From positions 62,001 to 126,000 of the forward strand of contig CAJTGI010000004.1 in assembly GCA_910575435.1 (NCBI GenBank): a DNA stretch of 64,000 nt, read 5' to 3'. Below, in pieces: positions 50,897 through 58,903 of the stretch; the first letter of the stretch is position 1, and each line of letters begins with the position of its first letter. This DNA comes from Clostridiaceae bacterium (GTDB lineage Bacteria; Bacillota; Clostridia; Lachnospirales; Lachnospiraceae). The position numbers and the translations under genes were made by a program. The notes beneath the pieces were generated by a model. It was not told where the DNA came from and did no database searches. It saw only the letters and a program-made list of their open reading frames with translations.

Positions 50897-53182
50897 CTAA
50901 TTATTTGTATAAGTGAAATGCATGTAGTCATGATAGGACTTCCAGTCCCCGCCCCAGTAAAATCCATGAGACTTCCAGATGCCCACCGCCTTCTGGTCCG
51001 CCATGAACCTGCTCTTTGGCTGGCTTCGGTATCCTGCCGTTCCGAGATAGCAGATTGGATTGTAAGTCCAGTTCCAGTCAACCACCGAGCCATAGGAATG
51101 ATAGGACTGCTTGGAACTGTTGGTAGCCATCTTCCTCCAGTTATACGCCGCCGTGCAGGATGGAACCGTGCGTATCCCGGCCTTTTTCAAGTCCTCGAAC
51201 ACTGCCCCGATCTCCCCCGCCAACTTCTTATGCACCGTCAACTTCATGGCGGTGCCTTTCCCCTCCCTGTTCAGGATTGGCACCTCTATCTGAACCAGGT
51301 AGCGCTTCATCTGGGACGGGGTCTTCGGCACCCCGTCCGGGAACAGCCACTTCATCCTGTCCCCCACTGGAACCTTTGCACATTCTCCTGTCGGAGCGGA
51401 TGCCGCCTCCGCTCCATAGTATTCCATCACATGATCCGCATAATGCTGGTCTCCGTAATTCCAGGGACCCGCCCTCCTTATGTACGCCTCCCCCTTCCGG
51501 CGGATTCCCCTGCTGTGGATTTTGGCAAACTCCAAAGCGTTCTCCCGGGTCCATCCCCCATCCCTTTTAACTGCCCATGGGATATAGCCGTTGCCAAAAT
51601 TATATCCCTGCACGGCTAGGCGGATGCCCTCCAAGTCCGAAGGAGATTTCACCCTGGCCTCCCGGATGCAGGAGGTGAGGTATTTCACTCCCTGGGCAAT
51701 GCTCTTCTCAATGGGAAGGCTGTTTCTGGGCAGCCCCAGGGATTCCGAGCATTGGAACACGTCATTGCCATTCCCATGGCTCTCCACCTCCATCACTGCC
51801 AGGAAGAGATTAATATAGCCCTCCATTCCATATTTTCTCGCTTCTACTGCCACGTCCCCTCGGTAAGATTCCACTTTTACCGAGAAGGCCTTCGCCGATG
51901 CGCTACTTAGCTGTCCATTGCCGCCAGATACGACGGAGGCGACCAGGAGGATGAAGAGGAAGGCAGCCAGTATTGCGACCGCCGCCCCGGCCGCCACCAG
52001 CAAGATCCAGCCCCCCGGATTGCCCGCCAGGGCTGCGGCCTTGACACCTGCCCCTGCAGACCTCGCAGAAGCCTTCCCCATGCCCTTGCCCATCTTTTTC
52101 AAGCCCGAGGCGGCTACACCTCTCCGGCTCCCGCCCTTTTCCGCCAGGAAATGCTGCAGCATCTTCTTTTTCTTCGCCTTCTTGATTGCCAGATTTTTCC
52201 TAGGGGAAGGCTTTGGCTCCGTCAGCGCCTCCCTCGTCCCCTCCGCAGGGCCTTTCACGATGGGATGGCCCAGCCGGGATAACAACATTCTGGATTCCTC
52301 CGCCCTGCCCTCGTTATCCTGCGCATGCAGCCTGCCTTGCTGTCGGGAAAGGGTTGCTTCTACGTCCTTCTGGAACTCCCCTTCACGGCGCATGCCGAGG
52401 ACGTTCCCTTTCCGCCCTTCCTTCTCCTTCCCCTCTTTCACTCCCCCTGCATATGAACTTTTGCCGCCCCATTCCCTGGAACTGTCCGGCATTCCATCTT
52501 TCCCTTGGCCTTTTTTTTCTTTATGCAGGGCTTCCTTTCTACCAGCCCCCCCTGCCTTATCCCTGCCCTGCGCTTTTGCCGTCCTGGTATCCGCAGCGGG
52601 CTGGCGTTCTCTTAATGCCGCTTCCTCCCTGATTTTTCTGCGGAGGGCTTGGGGCGAAATGGGGGCTTCCCGTATTTTTTCCAGGCCGTTCCCCTTGCTG
52701 GCCAGACCGGCCACGCTCCGTGTCCCATGGATGGCTCCTTCCACGCCTTTCTGATAAATATGTATGGAATCCTTGAGTATGCGGACGCTCTCATCCTCTG
52801 CCGCCCCCGCAATCTCCGTGCCAGCCTCTTCCGTCTTCCGCAGCAAGGCTTCCGCCGTTCTCTTCCCGGCTTCCATGCCCTTCCGTACTGCGGCCGCCCC
52901 CTTCCCGGCTTCCATGCCCTCATACGTCCTGGCTCCCTTCTTTCTATTTCCGGGACCGGGGGCATCTTTCCCGCCCGCACTTCTCTTAGCCATACTTCTG
53001 AAAGAATTTTTCTTCTCACTATCGCCCCCAGTCCCAATAGCAGTTGAAAGGGATACCTTTTTCAGAAGGCCGCCAGCATCCCTTTCCAAGGCTCCGCCCA
53101 AATCCTCCCGGAGGACTTCCGCCCGTGCCTTTTCCTTCAGATGCACGTCCTCTCTTCTATTCCCGTCCCTGGCTTTTTCCAT
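50897..53182 (-). CDS. Bifunctional cell-wall hydrolase (SLT-like and M15 peptidase) of conjugation system
   Basis: 761 residues. About 400 N-terminal residues are charged and Gly-rich with coiled character. Next comes a TM helix (near residues 415-440, ILLVAAGAAVAILAAFLFIL). Then a lysozyme-like/transglycosylase domain (MEGYINLFLAVMEVESHG, RLAVQGYNFG, about 460-610), and last a D-Ala-D-Ala carboxypeptidase/VanY-like M15 domain with YHSYGSVVDWN and DYMHFTYTN. It plays the VirB1/CwlT role: local opening of peptidoglycan for the secretion channel. The start at 53182 has GGAGAAGGAGGGAGCGGTT. A dyad copy lies 50 bp upstream. The huge N-terminal region is unusual for CwlT. Confidence 0.82.
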   Translation of the reverse strand: MEKARDGNRREDVHLKEKARAEVLREDLGGALERDAGGLLKKVSLSTAIGTGGDSEKKNSFRSMAKRSAGGKDAPGPGNRKKGARTYEGMEAGKGAAAVRKGMEAGKRTAEALLRKTEEAGTEIAGAAEDESVRILKDSIHIYQKGVEGAIHGTRSVAGLASKGNGLEKIREAPISPQALRRKIREEAALRERQPAADTRTAKAQGRDKAGGAGRKEALHKEKKGQGKDGMPDSSREWGGKSSYAGGVKEGKEKEGRKGNVLGMRREGEFQKDVEATLSRQQGRLHAQDNEGRAEESRMLLSRLGHPIVKGPAEGTREALTEPKPSPRKNLAIKKAKKKKMLQHFLAEKGGSRRGVAASGLKKMGKGMGKASARSAGAGVKAAALAGNPGGWILLVAAGAAVAILAAFLFILLVASVVSGGNGQLSSASAKAFSVKVESYRGDVAVEARKYGMEGYINLFLAVMEVESHGNGNDVFQCSESLGLPRNSLPIEKSIAQGVKYLTSCIREARVKSPSDLEGIRLAVQGYNFGNGYIPWAVKRDGGWTRENALEFAKIHSRGIRRKGEAYIRRAGPWNYGDQHYADHVMEYYGAEAASAPTGECAKVPVGDRMKWLFPDGVPKTPSQMKRYLVQIEVPILNREGKGTAMKLTVHKKLAGEIGAVFEDLKKAGIRTVPSCTAAYNWRKMATNSSKQSYHSYGSVVDWNWTYNPICYLGTAGYRSQPKSRFMADQKAVGIWKSHGFYWGGDWKSYHDYMHFTYTNN

Positions 53183-53232
53183 AACCGCTCCCTCCTTCTC
53201 CTTGCAGGCTCGTCTCCCCTGTACAATGCTAA

Positions 53233-53255
53233 CTTTGCGTCATCCTGTCGCAAAG
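53233..53255. repeat. Dyad family, copy 3
   Basis: CTTTGCG-ACAGGATGA-CGCAAAG on the minus strand, identical to copy 4, in the gap between the VirB4 stop (53303) and the hydrolase start (53182). Confidence 0.85.
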
Positions 53256-53302
53256 CGGCACATGCCCCGTATCCTGTATCATGCTGCGATGCTCCCGATC
53301 TG

Positions 53303-55693
53303 TCATGCCATATCCAATTCATTGGGATTCGTATTGAACAGTTGGTACACGTAGCAATCCCTGTCAATGCGATTGTCAAAGGGAACGATGTTGTCCCCCG
53401 CCTTGATGATCCCCTGCCCTGGCTTCGCCTTCAGCAGATATTTCCGATGCGCCTCCGTGATGAAACTAAAACGCTCCAGCATCGTCAGGTAGTCGTCATC
53501 GGCCTGGTGCAGCAGCATCAGATAATCGCTATTCGACACCAGGGAGGCCAGTTCCGGGTTTGCCAGCACCGTGCTCACATTCTGGGTAATCCCCGTGCAG
53601 AAGCCGAAATACTTCCTCCAGGTGCGCCAGCAGATAATGAAGTAGCTGCACGTATAGGCATTCCTGGCAAAGATATGGAACTCGTCCGCATAGAGCCTAG
53701 TAGCGATCCCCCTCTCCCTGTTCTCCATCACCTTCTTAATCATGAAGTCAAAGATGACGGACATGGCCGGAACCCAGTATTCCTCGTCAATATCCCGGAT
53801 GGAGAATACCACCATCCTGTTATGGATGTCGAAATTGGTCTGCCCGTTGAACATGTCCAGCTCCCCATGCACGAACATCTCCAGGCAGAGCAGGAGGTTT
53901 CCCGCCTCCTCTTCCTCCTGGCGGCCAACCATCTCATAAAAATCCTCCATGGTTGGCACGCGCATCTCCTCCGGCGGCAGTTTGGCAATGCCGTAGAGCA
54001 TCTCACGGATGCACCGCTCGATGATATTCTTGTACCGAATATCAAACAAGTCCTCCAGGATTCCCTGGCAGATGGAAAACATCATGTGCGCCTTGTCCCT
54101 GCAAAGCGAGCGCATCTCTTTCCTCGTCATCCCCTCCCGCATCCTTCCCAAGTCGAAGTCAAAGGGGTTGACGCACAGGTCAGATTCCCTGGAAAACTTC
54201 AGCACCGTGCCTCCCAGGGCCTCTGCCACGTTGATGTACTCGTTAGAGGGATCCATGACCATCACATGGTCCGTAGCATTCACCATCACGCCCCCGATTT
54301 CCCACTTGGCTCCATTGAAGGACTTTCCGTACCCCGTGGGGGCAAATACGAACCCATTCCCGTTGGTCAACCCCTTCCTGTCTATCAGGACGGGCTGCAG
54401 TGAATCCCTGTGGAAGCCATAGTACAGCGGCCGCCCCGGCATCATGCAGTCCTTTACCGTGAAGGGGACGTAGATTCCCGCCTCCGAGCCGGAGAAAGTG
54501 CGCATCATGGATGCCTGGCGGCATCCGTAGATCAGCGCCGTGTTCACCGCCTCCATCTGCCTGCCAAGATATGCCTTCATGACAACCGCGGCCTCCCGGC
54601 AGACCTGGCCCACATACTCCTCTGCCAAAGCCATCTCCTCCCTGGAATCCGCAATCAGCACGATGGTAAATCCCATCCAGAAGGTGCCCAGGTCGCTGGA
54701 CTTGATCTTCTCATATTTCTTCTTGATGGCGTTCTTCCTGTTCTGCACGCCCATGGTGACCTCGCTGTCGAAATGCCCCGCCTCGTAGTGCTTGTCCTGC
54801 TGTCTTCCGATCTGGTCATCCACCCCGGCCGCCTTCTGCTCAATCATGGCCACTGCCACGGCCTTGCTCACTGGCACATAGTCCACCGCAATCAAGGATC
54901 GGTATGGGATATTTATTAATTTCTGATAAAACTTTTCATCCATATCTCCAGGGAAATTTTCTGGATCCAGATAGAACGCCTTCACATGCTGCCCATCCAT
55001 CACCATATGGTCGGAATCCTGCAAGCTGATGAAACCGCTAACAATGTCATTCCTCCAATCCCGGCCATTCTCCATGCATTCCCTCACGGAAGCGTAAATC
55101 CTTTCCTGCCGTCCCATCTGGTAGAAATCTGCCAGGACACGCAGGCGGCCATCCGCATCCAGCAGGCGAATCCCCGAATCGATATCAGACAGGGCATTGT
55201 CCAGATTCATGCCCAGCGTACGGAAATAGTCCTCGGCAAGGGCAAGGCTGCCTCGAATCGCCGTCACCGTCAGGTAGATTGTGGCATCAATTCCCTGGCG
55301 GCATTCCCGGATCGTCTTTTCAATCACTTCATTATAGGAATCCGCCAGTCTCTTCATGGTGCGGTCTGGGGAATGATAGAAAATCCTTTCTCGGAACTCC
55401 CCCATATCCTTCCGATTATTGAATACCGTCAACTTGAACTCCGAGTCAAGGGAAGACTGGATCTGGCACCAGGTCTGCAGGAAGGAAACCTGCTCTTGAA
55501 ACGTCTTGATCTTGAAATTGCAATTTTCCACGGCGTATGTCACGCTATACCTGCCTTCCCCCAGGCAGAAGATGCCCTTCTGCGTGATCTGTCCCACCGG
55601 GATCAGATCCTGCGAGCTCCTGTATGACTTCCTGATATCAGGCTGCTGGCTTTTTTTCAAACCATAAAATATCTTTCTCGGATTTTCCCACAT
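53303..55693 (-). CDS. VirB4-family conjugation ATPase
   Basis: 796 residues from the ATG at 55693 (MWENPRKIFYGLKK), with GGAGG five bases upstream. The N-terminal half is the VirB4/TrbE-type domain (about residues 60-380). Walker A FAPTGYGKS is near residue 450, Walker B LYADEFHIF near residue 650. The sequence then follows the TraC/VirB4 pattern (GFCTGITQNVSTVLANPELASLVSNSDYLMLLHQ, in parts). It powers pilus and channel assembly at the membrane's inner face. It follows the 55723-56550 gene by about 30 bp, in the expected T4SS order. Length is normal. Confidence 0.92.
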   Translation of the reverse strand: MWENPRKIFYGLKKSQQPDIRKSYRSSQDLIPVGQITQKGIFCLGEGRYSVTYAVENCNFKIKTFQEQVSFLQTWCQIQSSLDSEFKLTVFNNRKDMGEFRERIFYHSPDRTMKRLADSYNEVIEKTIRECRQGIDATIYLTVTAIRGSLALAEDYFRTLGMNLDNALSDIDSGIRLLDADGRLRVLADFYQMGRQERIYASVRECMENGRDWRNDIVSGFISLQDSDHMVMDGQHVKAFYLDPENFPGDMDEKFYQKLINIPYRSLIAVDYVPVSKAVAVAMIEQKAAGVDDQIGRQQDKHYEAGHFDSEVTMGVQNRKNAIKKKYEKIKSSDLGTFWMGFTIVLIADSREEMALAEEYVGQVCREAAVVMKAYLGRQMEAVNTALIYGCRQASMMRTFSGSEAGIYVPFTVKDCMMPGRPLYYGFHRDSLQPVLIDRKGLTNGNGFVFAPTGYGKSFNGAKWEIGGVMVNATDHVMVMDPSNEYINVAEALGGTVLKFSRESDLCVNPFDFDLGRMREGMTRKEMRSLCRDKAHMMFSICQGILEDLFDIRYKNIIERCIREMLYGIAKLPPEEMRVPTMEDFYEMVGRQEEEEAGNLLLCLEMFVHGELDMFNGQTNFDIHNRMVVFSIRDIDEEYWVPAMSVIFDFMIKKVMENRERGIATRLYADEFHIFARNAYTCSYFIICWRTWRKYFGFCTGITQNVSTVLANPELASLVSNSDYLMLLHQADDDYLTMLERFSFITEAHRKYLLKAKPGQGIIKAGDNIVPFDNRIDRDCYVYQLFNTNPNELDMA

Positions 55694-55722
55694 CTTTTCC
55701 TCCATTCCTTAATGCACTAAAA

Positions 55723-56550
55723 TCATAAGTTCACCAGATTCCCCACCGCCTGCGTCTGATAGCACCTGGCATATCTCCCGGCCTCCGGCGAGGTGCCGAA
55801 GTAATGGGACATGACACCGCCTGGCACTTTCCCCCCTGCCTCTTCCAGCATCTCCATCTCCTGGCCGTAATGGGAGCAGATGGAGCGCAGCGTCCTGTCT
55901 ATGTAGGCCATGTTTTCAGGGGAGTCTATGAAAAACGCCAGGAAGGACATGCTCGTAAAGTGGTTCTGATCCTCCTGCTGGCGGCCAGGCCTGCCATACA
56001 GCCTCCTCATATTCTTCTGCACCGCATCATTGGAGACTGGCTCCATGTGCATCAGGATCCTGGCACCGCCGGACAGTTCCCTGACCTCGTTGACGAACTT
56101 GGCATTCACCTCCCTGCCACGCCTCAAGAAGTAAGCCTTCATCACGCCATTGCTCCCAGGCATCTGCAGCCACTCCAAGCGTTCCGAAATCTCCATGGGC
56201 CGGAGCTTGGCATCCATGACCCGCAGAAGCGCATCCACTTCCTCCATCCTGCCGTCCATCTCCCTGTCAACAAGCTTAAGCTTTTTCAGGGAACGGCATA
56301 TGATCTGCAGCACCGCTGGCTGCCCCGCATTCCCCAGGCTCAGGGAACACTCCATGCCCTCGTTCCTCACCGTGCGGAAAATATCCTGCCATAGCTGGCC
56401 GCCTTTTCCGCCCTCAATAAAATAGCCCCGGCTATACCGATTTCCCAGCAATGCATAGGTACCCATGCAGCTGACGGCCTTCACCTGGGCTATTCTCGCC
56501 GCACCTTCCGGCGGCTGCATCCACCCGTCCTTAATCCTCTTTCTCCCCAT
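55723..56550 (-). CDS. T4SS accessory protein, VirB4 N-domain-like
   Basis: 275 residues from the ATG at 56550 (MGRKRIKDGWMQPPEGAARI), which overlaps the stop of the PrgI-like gene by one base (TGATG). The sequence resembles the N-terminal half of VirB4 proteins (YSRGYFIEGGKGGQLWQDIFR, VNEVRELSGGARILMHMEPVSNDAVQKNMRRLYG; in parts), including the 'HMEP' strand, but lacks any P-loop. It may be a separate VirB4 N-terminal partner or a duplicated domain. In the T4SS operon it sits just before virB4. A dedicated function is inferred only from this. Confidence 0.5.
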   Translation of the reverse strand: MGRKRIKDGWMQPPEGAARIAQVKAVSCMGTYALLGNRYSRGYFIEGGKGGQLWQDIFRTVRNEGMECSLSLGNAGQPAVLQIICRSLKKLKLVDREMDGRMEEVDALLRVMDAKLRPMEISERLEWLQMPGSNGVMKAYFLRRGREVNAKFVNEVRELSGGARILMHMEPVSNDAVQKNMRRLYGRPGRQQEDQNHFTSMSFLAFFIDSPENMAYIDRTLRSICSHYGQEMEMLEEAGGKVPGGVMSHYFGTSPEAGRYARCYQTQAVGNLVNL

Positions 56551-57014
56551 CAGAAATATCCTTTCTTTTTCAATACTGCAACAACCAGCACCACAACAAC
56601 CAACGCCACGATTCCCCCGATGGCTACCATGTATCGCCGCATAATCCTTCCTACGTCCTCCCCTTCCTCCTCCGAATTGGAAGGGGATGCCGCCAGATGC
56701 TCTTCCAGCCTGGCAGCGCACTCCGTGGAATAGAAGGAAATAGGGTTCTTCGTATATTTCCTCTTCCTCCTCTTCTCAAAAGGGGATTCCTTATCCATCA
56801 GCAATTTCTTTCCCAGAAACACGATGGCGGCTCCCGGAATGCAGGACGTATACGTCCCCACCGCCAGCGGAACCTCCAGGACAAAGGCAGACACCCCGAT
56901 ATAGCCAATGCATCCAACGATGGCAGTAGCAAACACAATGGAAGTGGGCAGATCCATGCCCAAAAATACTTGCTCCTTATAGGATTCAATCGGCTCGTCC
57001 ACGTCTACCAGCAT
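56550..57014 (-). CDS. PrgI/VirB3-like membrane protein
   Basis: 154 residues. The N-terminus MLVDVDEPIESYKEQVFLGMDLP is the PrgI entry (x-P-x-x-x-x-x-x-E-K/Q-V-x-x-G-L), then two TM segments (about 24-48 and 50-69, with the PrgI-like IPGAAIVFLGKKLLMD). Another TM at the C-terminus (residues 127-149) makes it longer than usual PrgI (about 110-130). PrgI proteins are VirB3-like partners of VirB4 in Gram-positive conjugation. The ATG at 57014 has AAAGGAGGAAAATGAG. Confidence 0.75.
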   Translation of the reverse strand: MLVDVDEPIESYKEQVFLGMDLPTSIVFATAIVGCIGYIGVSAFVLEVPLAVGTYTSCIPGAAIVFLGKKLLMDKESPFEKRRKRKYTKNPISFYSTECAARLEEHLAASPSNSEEEGEDVGRIMRRYMVAIGGIVALVVVVLVVAVLKKKGYF

Positions 57015-57036
57015 CTCATTTTCCTCCTTTCATTTT

Positions 57037-57459
57037 TCAGCAGGCCAATTTCCTGAGCAACTCATCATACTTAATCAAGTTCACTGGAAAAAGCGTCTCA
57101 TCCTCCACCAACTGCTGGATTCCGCCATCCTCTTCAGATACCATCACGGATGCGTCACCGCTGCAATAAATATCCGTCACTAGAAGGTAATAAGACAGGT
57201 GCCTTTCCATGTTCTCATTCTCCCAGCAAAAGTGCCTGAAGGTCCCGCCAACATCCACGACCATCCCCTTCCTAGCACTCTCCATCAGTTCCCTGCAGAC
57301 CTTCCCCTGGGCAAGAAAGGGATAATGCTCCTTCTCCCTCCCAATCCGGCAGGCCAGCATTCCCCGGCATACCTCCACCATGGACTGCTTCCCATCCTTG
57401 TCCAGGAGGAAGGACACCTCTGGCGTTTCGATCCTGCCACACATCAATACCTTGTTCAT
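57037..57459 (-). CDS. OB-fold protein, single-strand-binding-like
   Basis: 140 residues from the ATG at 57459 (MNKVLMCGRIETPEV), chosen over TTG at 57474. The opening MNKVxxxGRIxxxPEV, the CRGMLACRI strand and the later GMVVDVGGTFRHF and RHLSYYLLVTDIY match the five-strand OB-fold of SSB, though the usual aromatic DNA-binding residues are few. It lies inside the T4SS operon, after the VirB6-like gene (start within 5 bp of its stop). It may coat transferred ssDNA or act as a structural factor. Assignment by strand pattern only. Confidence 0.5.
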   Translation of the reverse strand: MNKVLMCGRIETPEVSFLLDKDGKQSMVEVCRGMLACRIGREKEHYPFLAQGKVCRELMESARKGMVVDVGGTFRHFCWENENMERHLSYYLLVTDIYCSGDASVMVSEEDGGIQQLVEDETLFPVNLIKYDELLRKLAC

Positions 57460-57463
57460 CCTC

Positions 57464-58336
57464 TCATCCCCCAATCCAGCGGTGCGTCAGATCGTCCGCC
57501 TTTTTTATGAATCCTGCCGTGAGCAGGACGAAAAGCAGCGTCTGCACCATATAGGCCAACACATAGGACGCTCCTGAATCCGCTGATTCCACCAAAGACA
57601 GCACACCACTGGATGAAATCACACTGGAAAGCTTCAGTCCGATCACCATCGTAACAGCGGATAAAATAGAAGCAATCAAATTTTTCCAATAGCCATAAGC
57701 CGTCCTGCTGATTTCCCTATTTCCTGCAATGGTGGCGTTAGCCAATACTGCATATGGCACAGCTGCCAGGATATTGAAAAATCGACTGAAAACCATGTAG
57801 CAGATAACCCCCCCGCTCACCACCATGGCCAAAAAGAAAATGATGCCTACGATAGTCAGCAGCACCGCCTCCATGCCGGACAATGCCTCCACCTCCTCCA
57901 AAAACTTTTGGGGCGGAACCAAGGCATAATCTTTCGACTGCAGGCTTACCGCACCTATCAGATCATCAACGAGTGCAAAAAGAGCTTGCACCATCCCGAA
58001 TGCTCCTACGATGAAAGTGTCTGTCAACAGAATCCTGGCAAACAGCTTGATCTCACTTTCCAACGTGACCTGGGACTTGATGTCCGTCATCTCCGTAACA
58101 TAGCCGATTAACCAGAGCACAGTGGCCAGAGAGGTGGCCAAAATGACAAATGAGTTCTCAAACGTTGACACGGCATTCCAGCCCTTTCCTCCCATCCACA
58201 AATCAGGAGGTGTCAACAATAACGACAGTCCCTTGCTCAGCAAGCGATTGTAAATAATATAGGCCAGCCCGATATATGTTTTCAACGGCCCTGAAAGACT
58301 TCCCAGGAGGAAGTCTAAGCCAATCGCCATCACCAT
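57464..58336 (-). CDS. TrbL/VirB6-like polytopic membrane protein
   Basis: 290 residues. Six to seven hydrophobic segments lie at about residues 17-35, 60-80, 100-118, 150-180, 183-200, 215-235 and 260-280. The GLDFLLGSLSGPLKTYIGLAY start and 'ARILLTDTFIVGAFGMVQALFALV' are typical of the VirB6/TrbL family of Gram-positive elements. It would form the inner channel. Its start at 58336 follows AAAGGCGGGATGAGTT. It lies between the small pilin-like gene (58358-58705) and the OB-fold gene, in T4SS order. Confidence 0.75.
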   Translation of the reverse strand: MVMAIGLDFLLGSLSGPLKTYIGLAYIIYNRLLSKGLSLLLTPPDLWMGGKGWNAVSTFENSFVILATSLATVLWLIGYVTEMTDIKSQVTLESEIKLFARILLTDTFIVGAFGMVQALFALVDDLIGAVSLQSKDYALVPPQKFLEEVEALSGMEAVLLTIVGIIFFLAMVVSGGVICYMVFSRFFNILAAVPYAVLANATIAGNREISRTAYGYWKNLIASILSAVTMVIGLKLSSVISSSGVLSLVESADSGASYVLAYMVQTLLFVLLTAGFIKKADDLTHRWIGG

Positions 58337-58357
58337 AACTCATCCCGCCTTTCCTTC

Positions 58358-58705
58358 CTAAGATGTCACATATGCCAAAATAGCGGAAATCCCCACCTCC
58401 ACAAGGCCGCCCGCTATGCCCCTGCCGGCCCTGCGCATCTGCTGGCCATCCTTCTGGGAAAACGCATCCCCGAACTCAGATACCCAGTGGGCGACTTGGA
58501 TTGCACCGTAGGCCGCAACCACTGCCAGAAAGAGATTCTTTAAATTTCCCAGCCCCTTCGTCACCTTCTGTGTCCCGCCACCAGATGCGAACGCCACCGC
58601 CTTTCCCTGCATCAGCCAGAAAAGGGCATAGGCAGTCTGCGCCAGCCTGGCGCAGGCATTCCGTATGCCCTGCTTCTTCCCTTTTCTTCGTTTCTTCATT
58701 CTCAT
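58358..58705 (-). CDS. VirB2-like/Maff2-type pilin-like protein
   Basis: 115 residues. A basic start (MRMKKRRKGKKQGIR) precedes two TM segments with a signal-like AVAFASGG boundary (about residue 40). The middle NLFLAVVAAYGAIQVAHWVSEFGDAFSQKD and last GRGIAGGLVEVGISAILAYV resemble the Maff2-family small proteins found directly before VirB6-like genes. It is likely the channel/pilin subunit. The start at 58705 has AAGGAAGG. The region 58705-58904 contains the double box at 58809-58850 and a TTACAT-18-TATGAT promoter candidate. Confidence 0.7.
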   Translation of the reverse strand: MRMKKRRKGKKQGIRNACARLAQTAYALFWLMQGKAVAFASGGGTQKVTKGLGNLKNLFLAVVAAYGAIQVAHWVSEFGDAFSQKDGQQMRRAGRGIAGGLVEVGISAILAYVTS

Positions 58706-58808
58706 AACCTTCCTTTCATTAATATAGTGATGTTGGGGCCAACAGGTATTTTGACCCCTGCATCATATAATAGGAACATCATAAGCATTTATTCTTTGGA
58801 AATGTAAC

Positions 58809-58850
58809 GATTTACGCAAAATTTTTAGAAAAAACATCTGATTTTTGCAA
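58809..58850. promoter_or_regulatory. Pair of GATTT(A/T)(C/T)GCAA boxes 31 bp apart, upstream of T4SS operon
   Basis: GATTTACGCAA (58809-58819) and GATTTTTGCAA (58840-58850) are exactly 31 bp apart (three helical turns) with AGAAAAAACATCT before the second. The same arrangement lies at 50192-50233. Probably a site for a dimeric or tetrameric regulator. Confidence 0.55.
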
Positions 58851-58903
58851 TCGATACCAGAAAATACTATTGAAAATTTTCAATCAACTGCTGTCGTTTT
58901 CCG

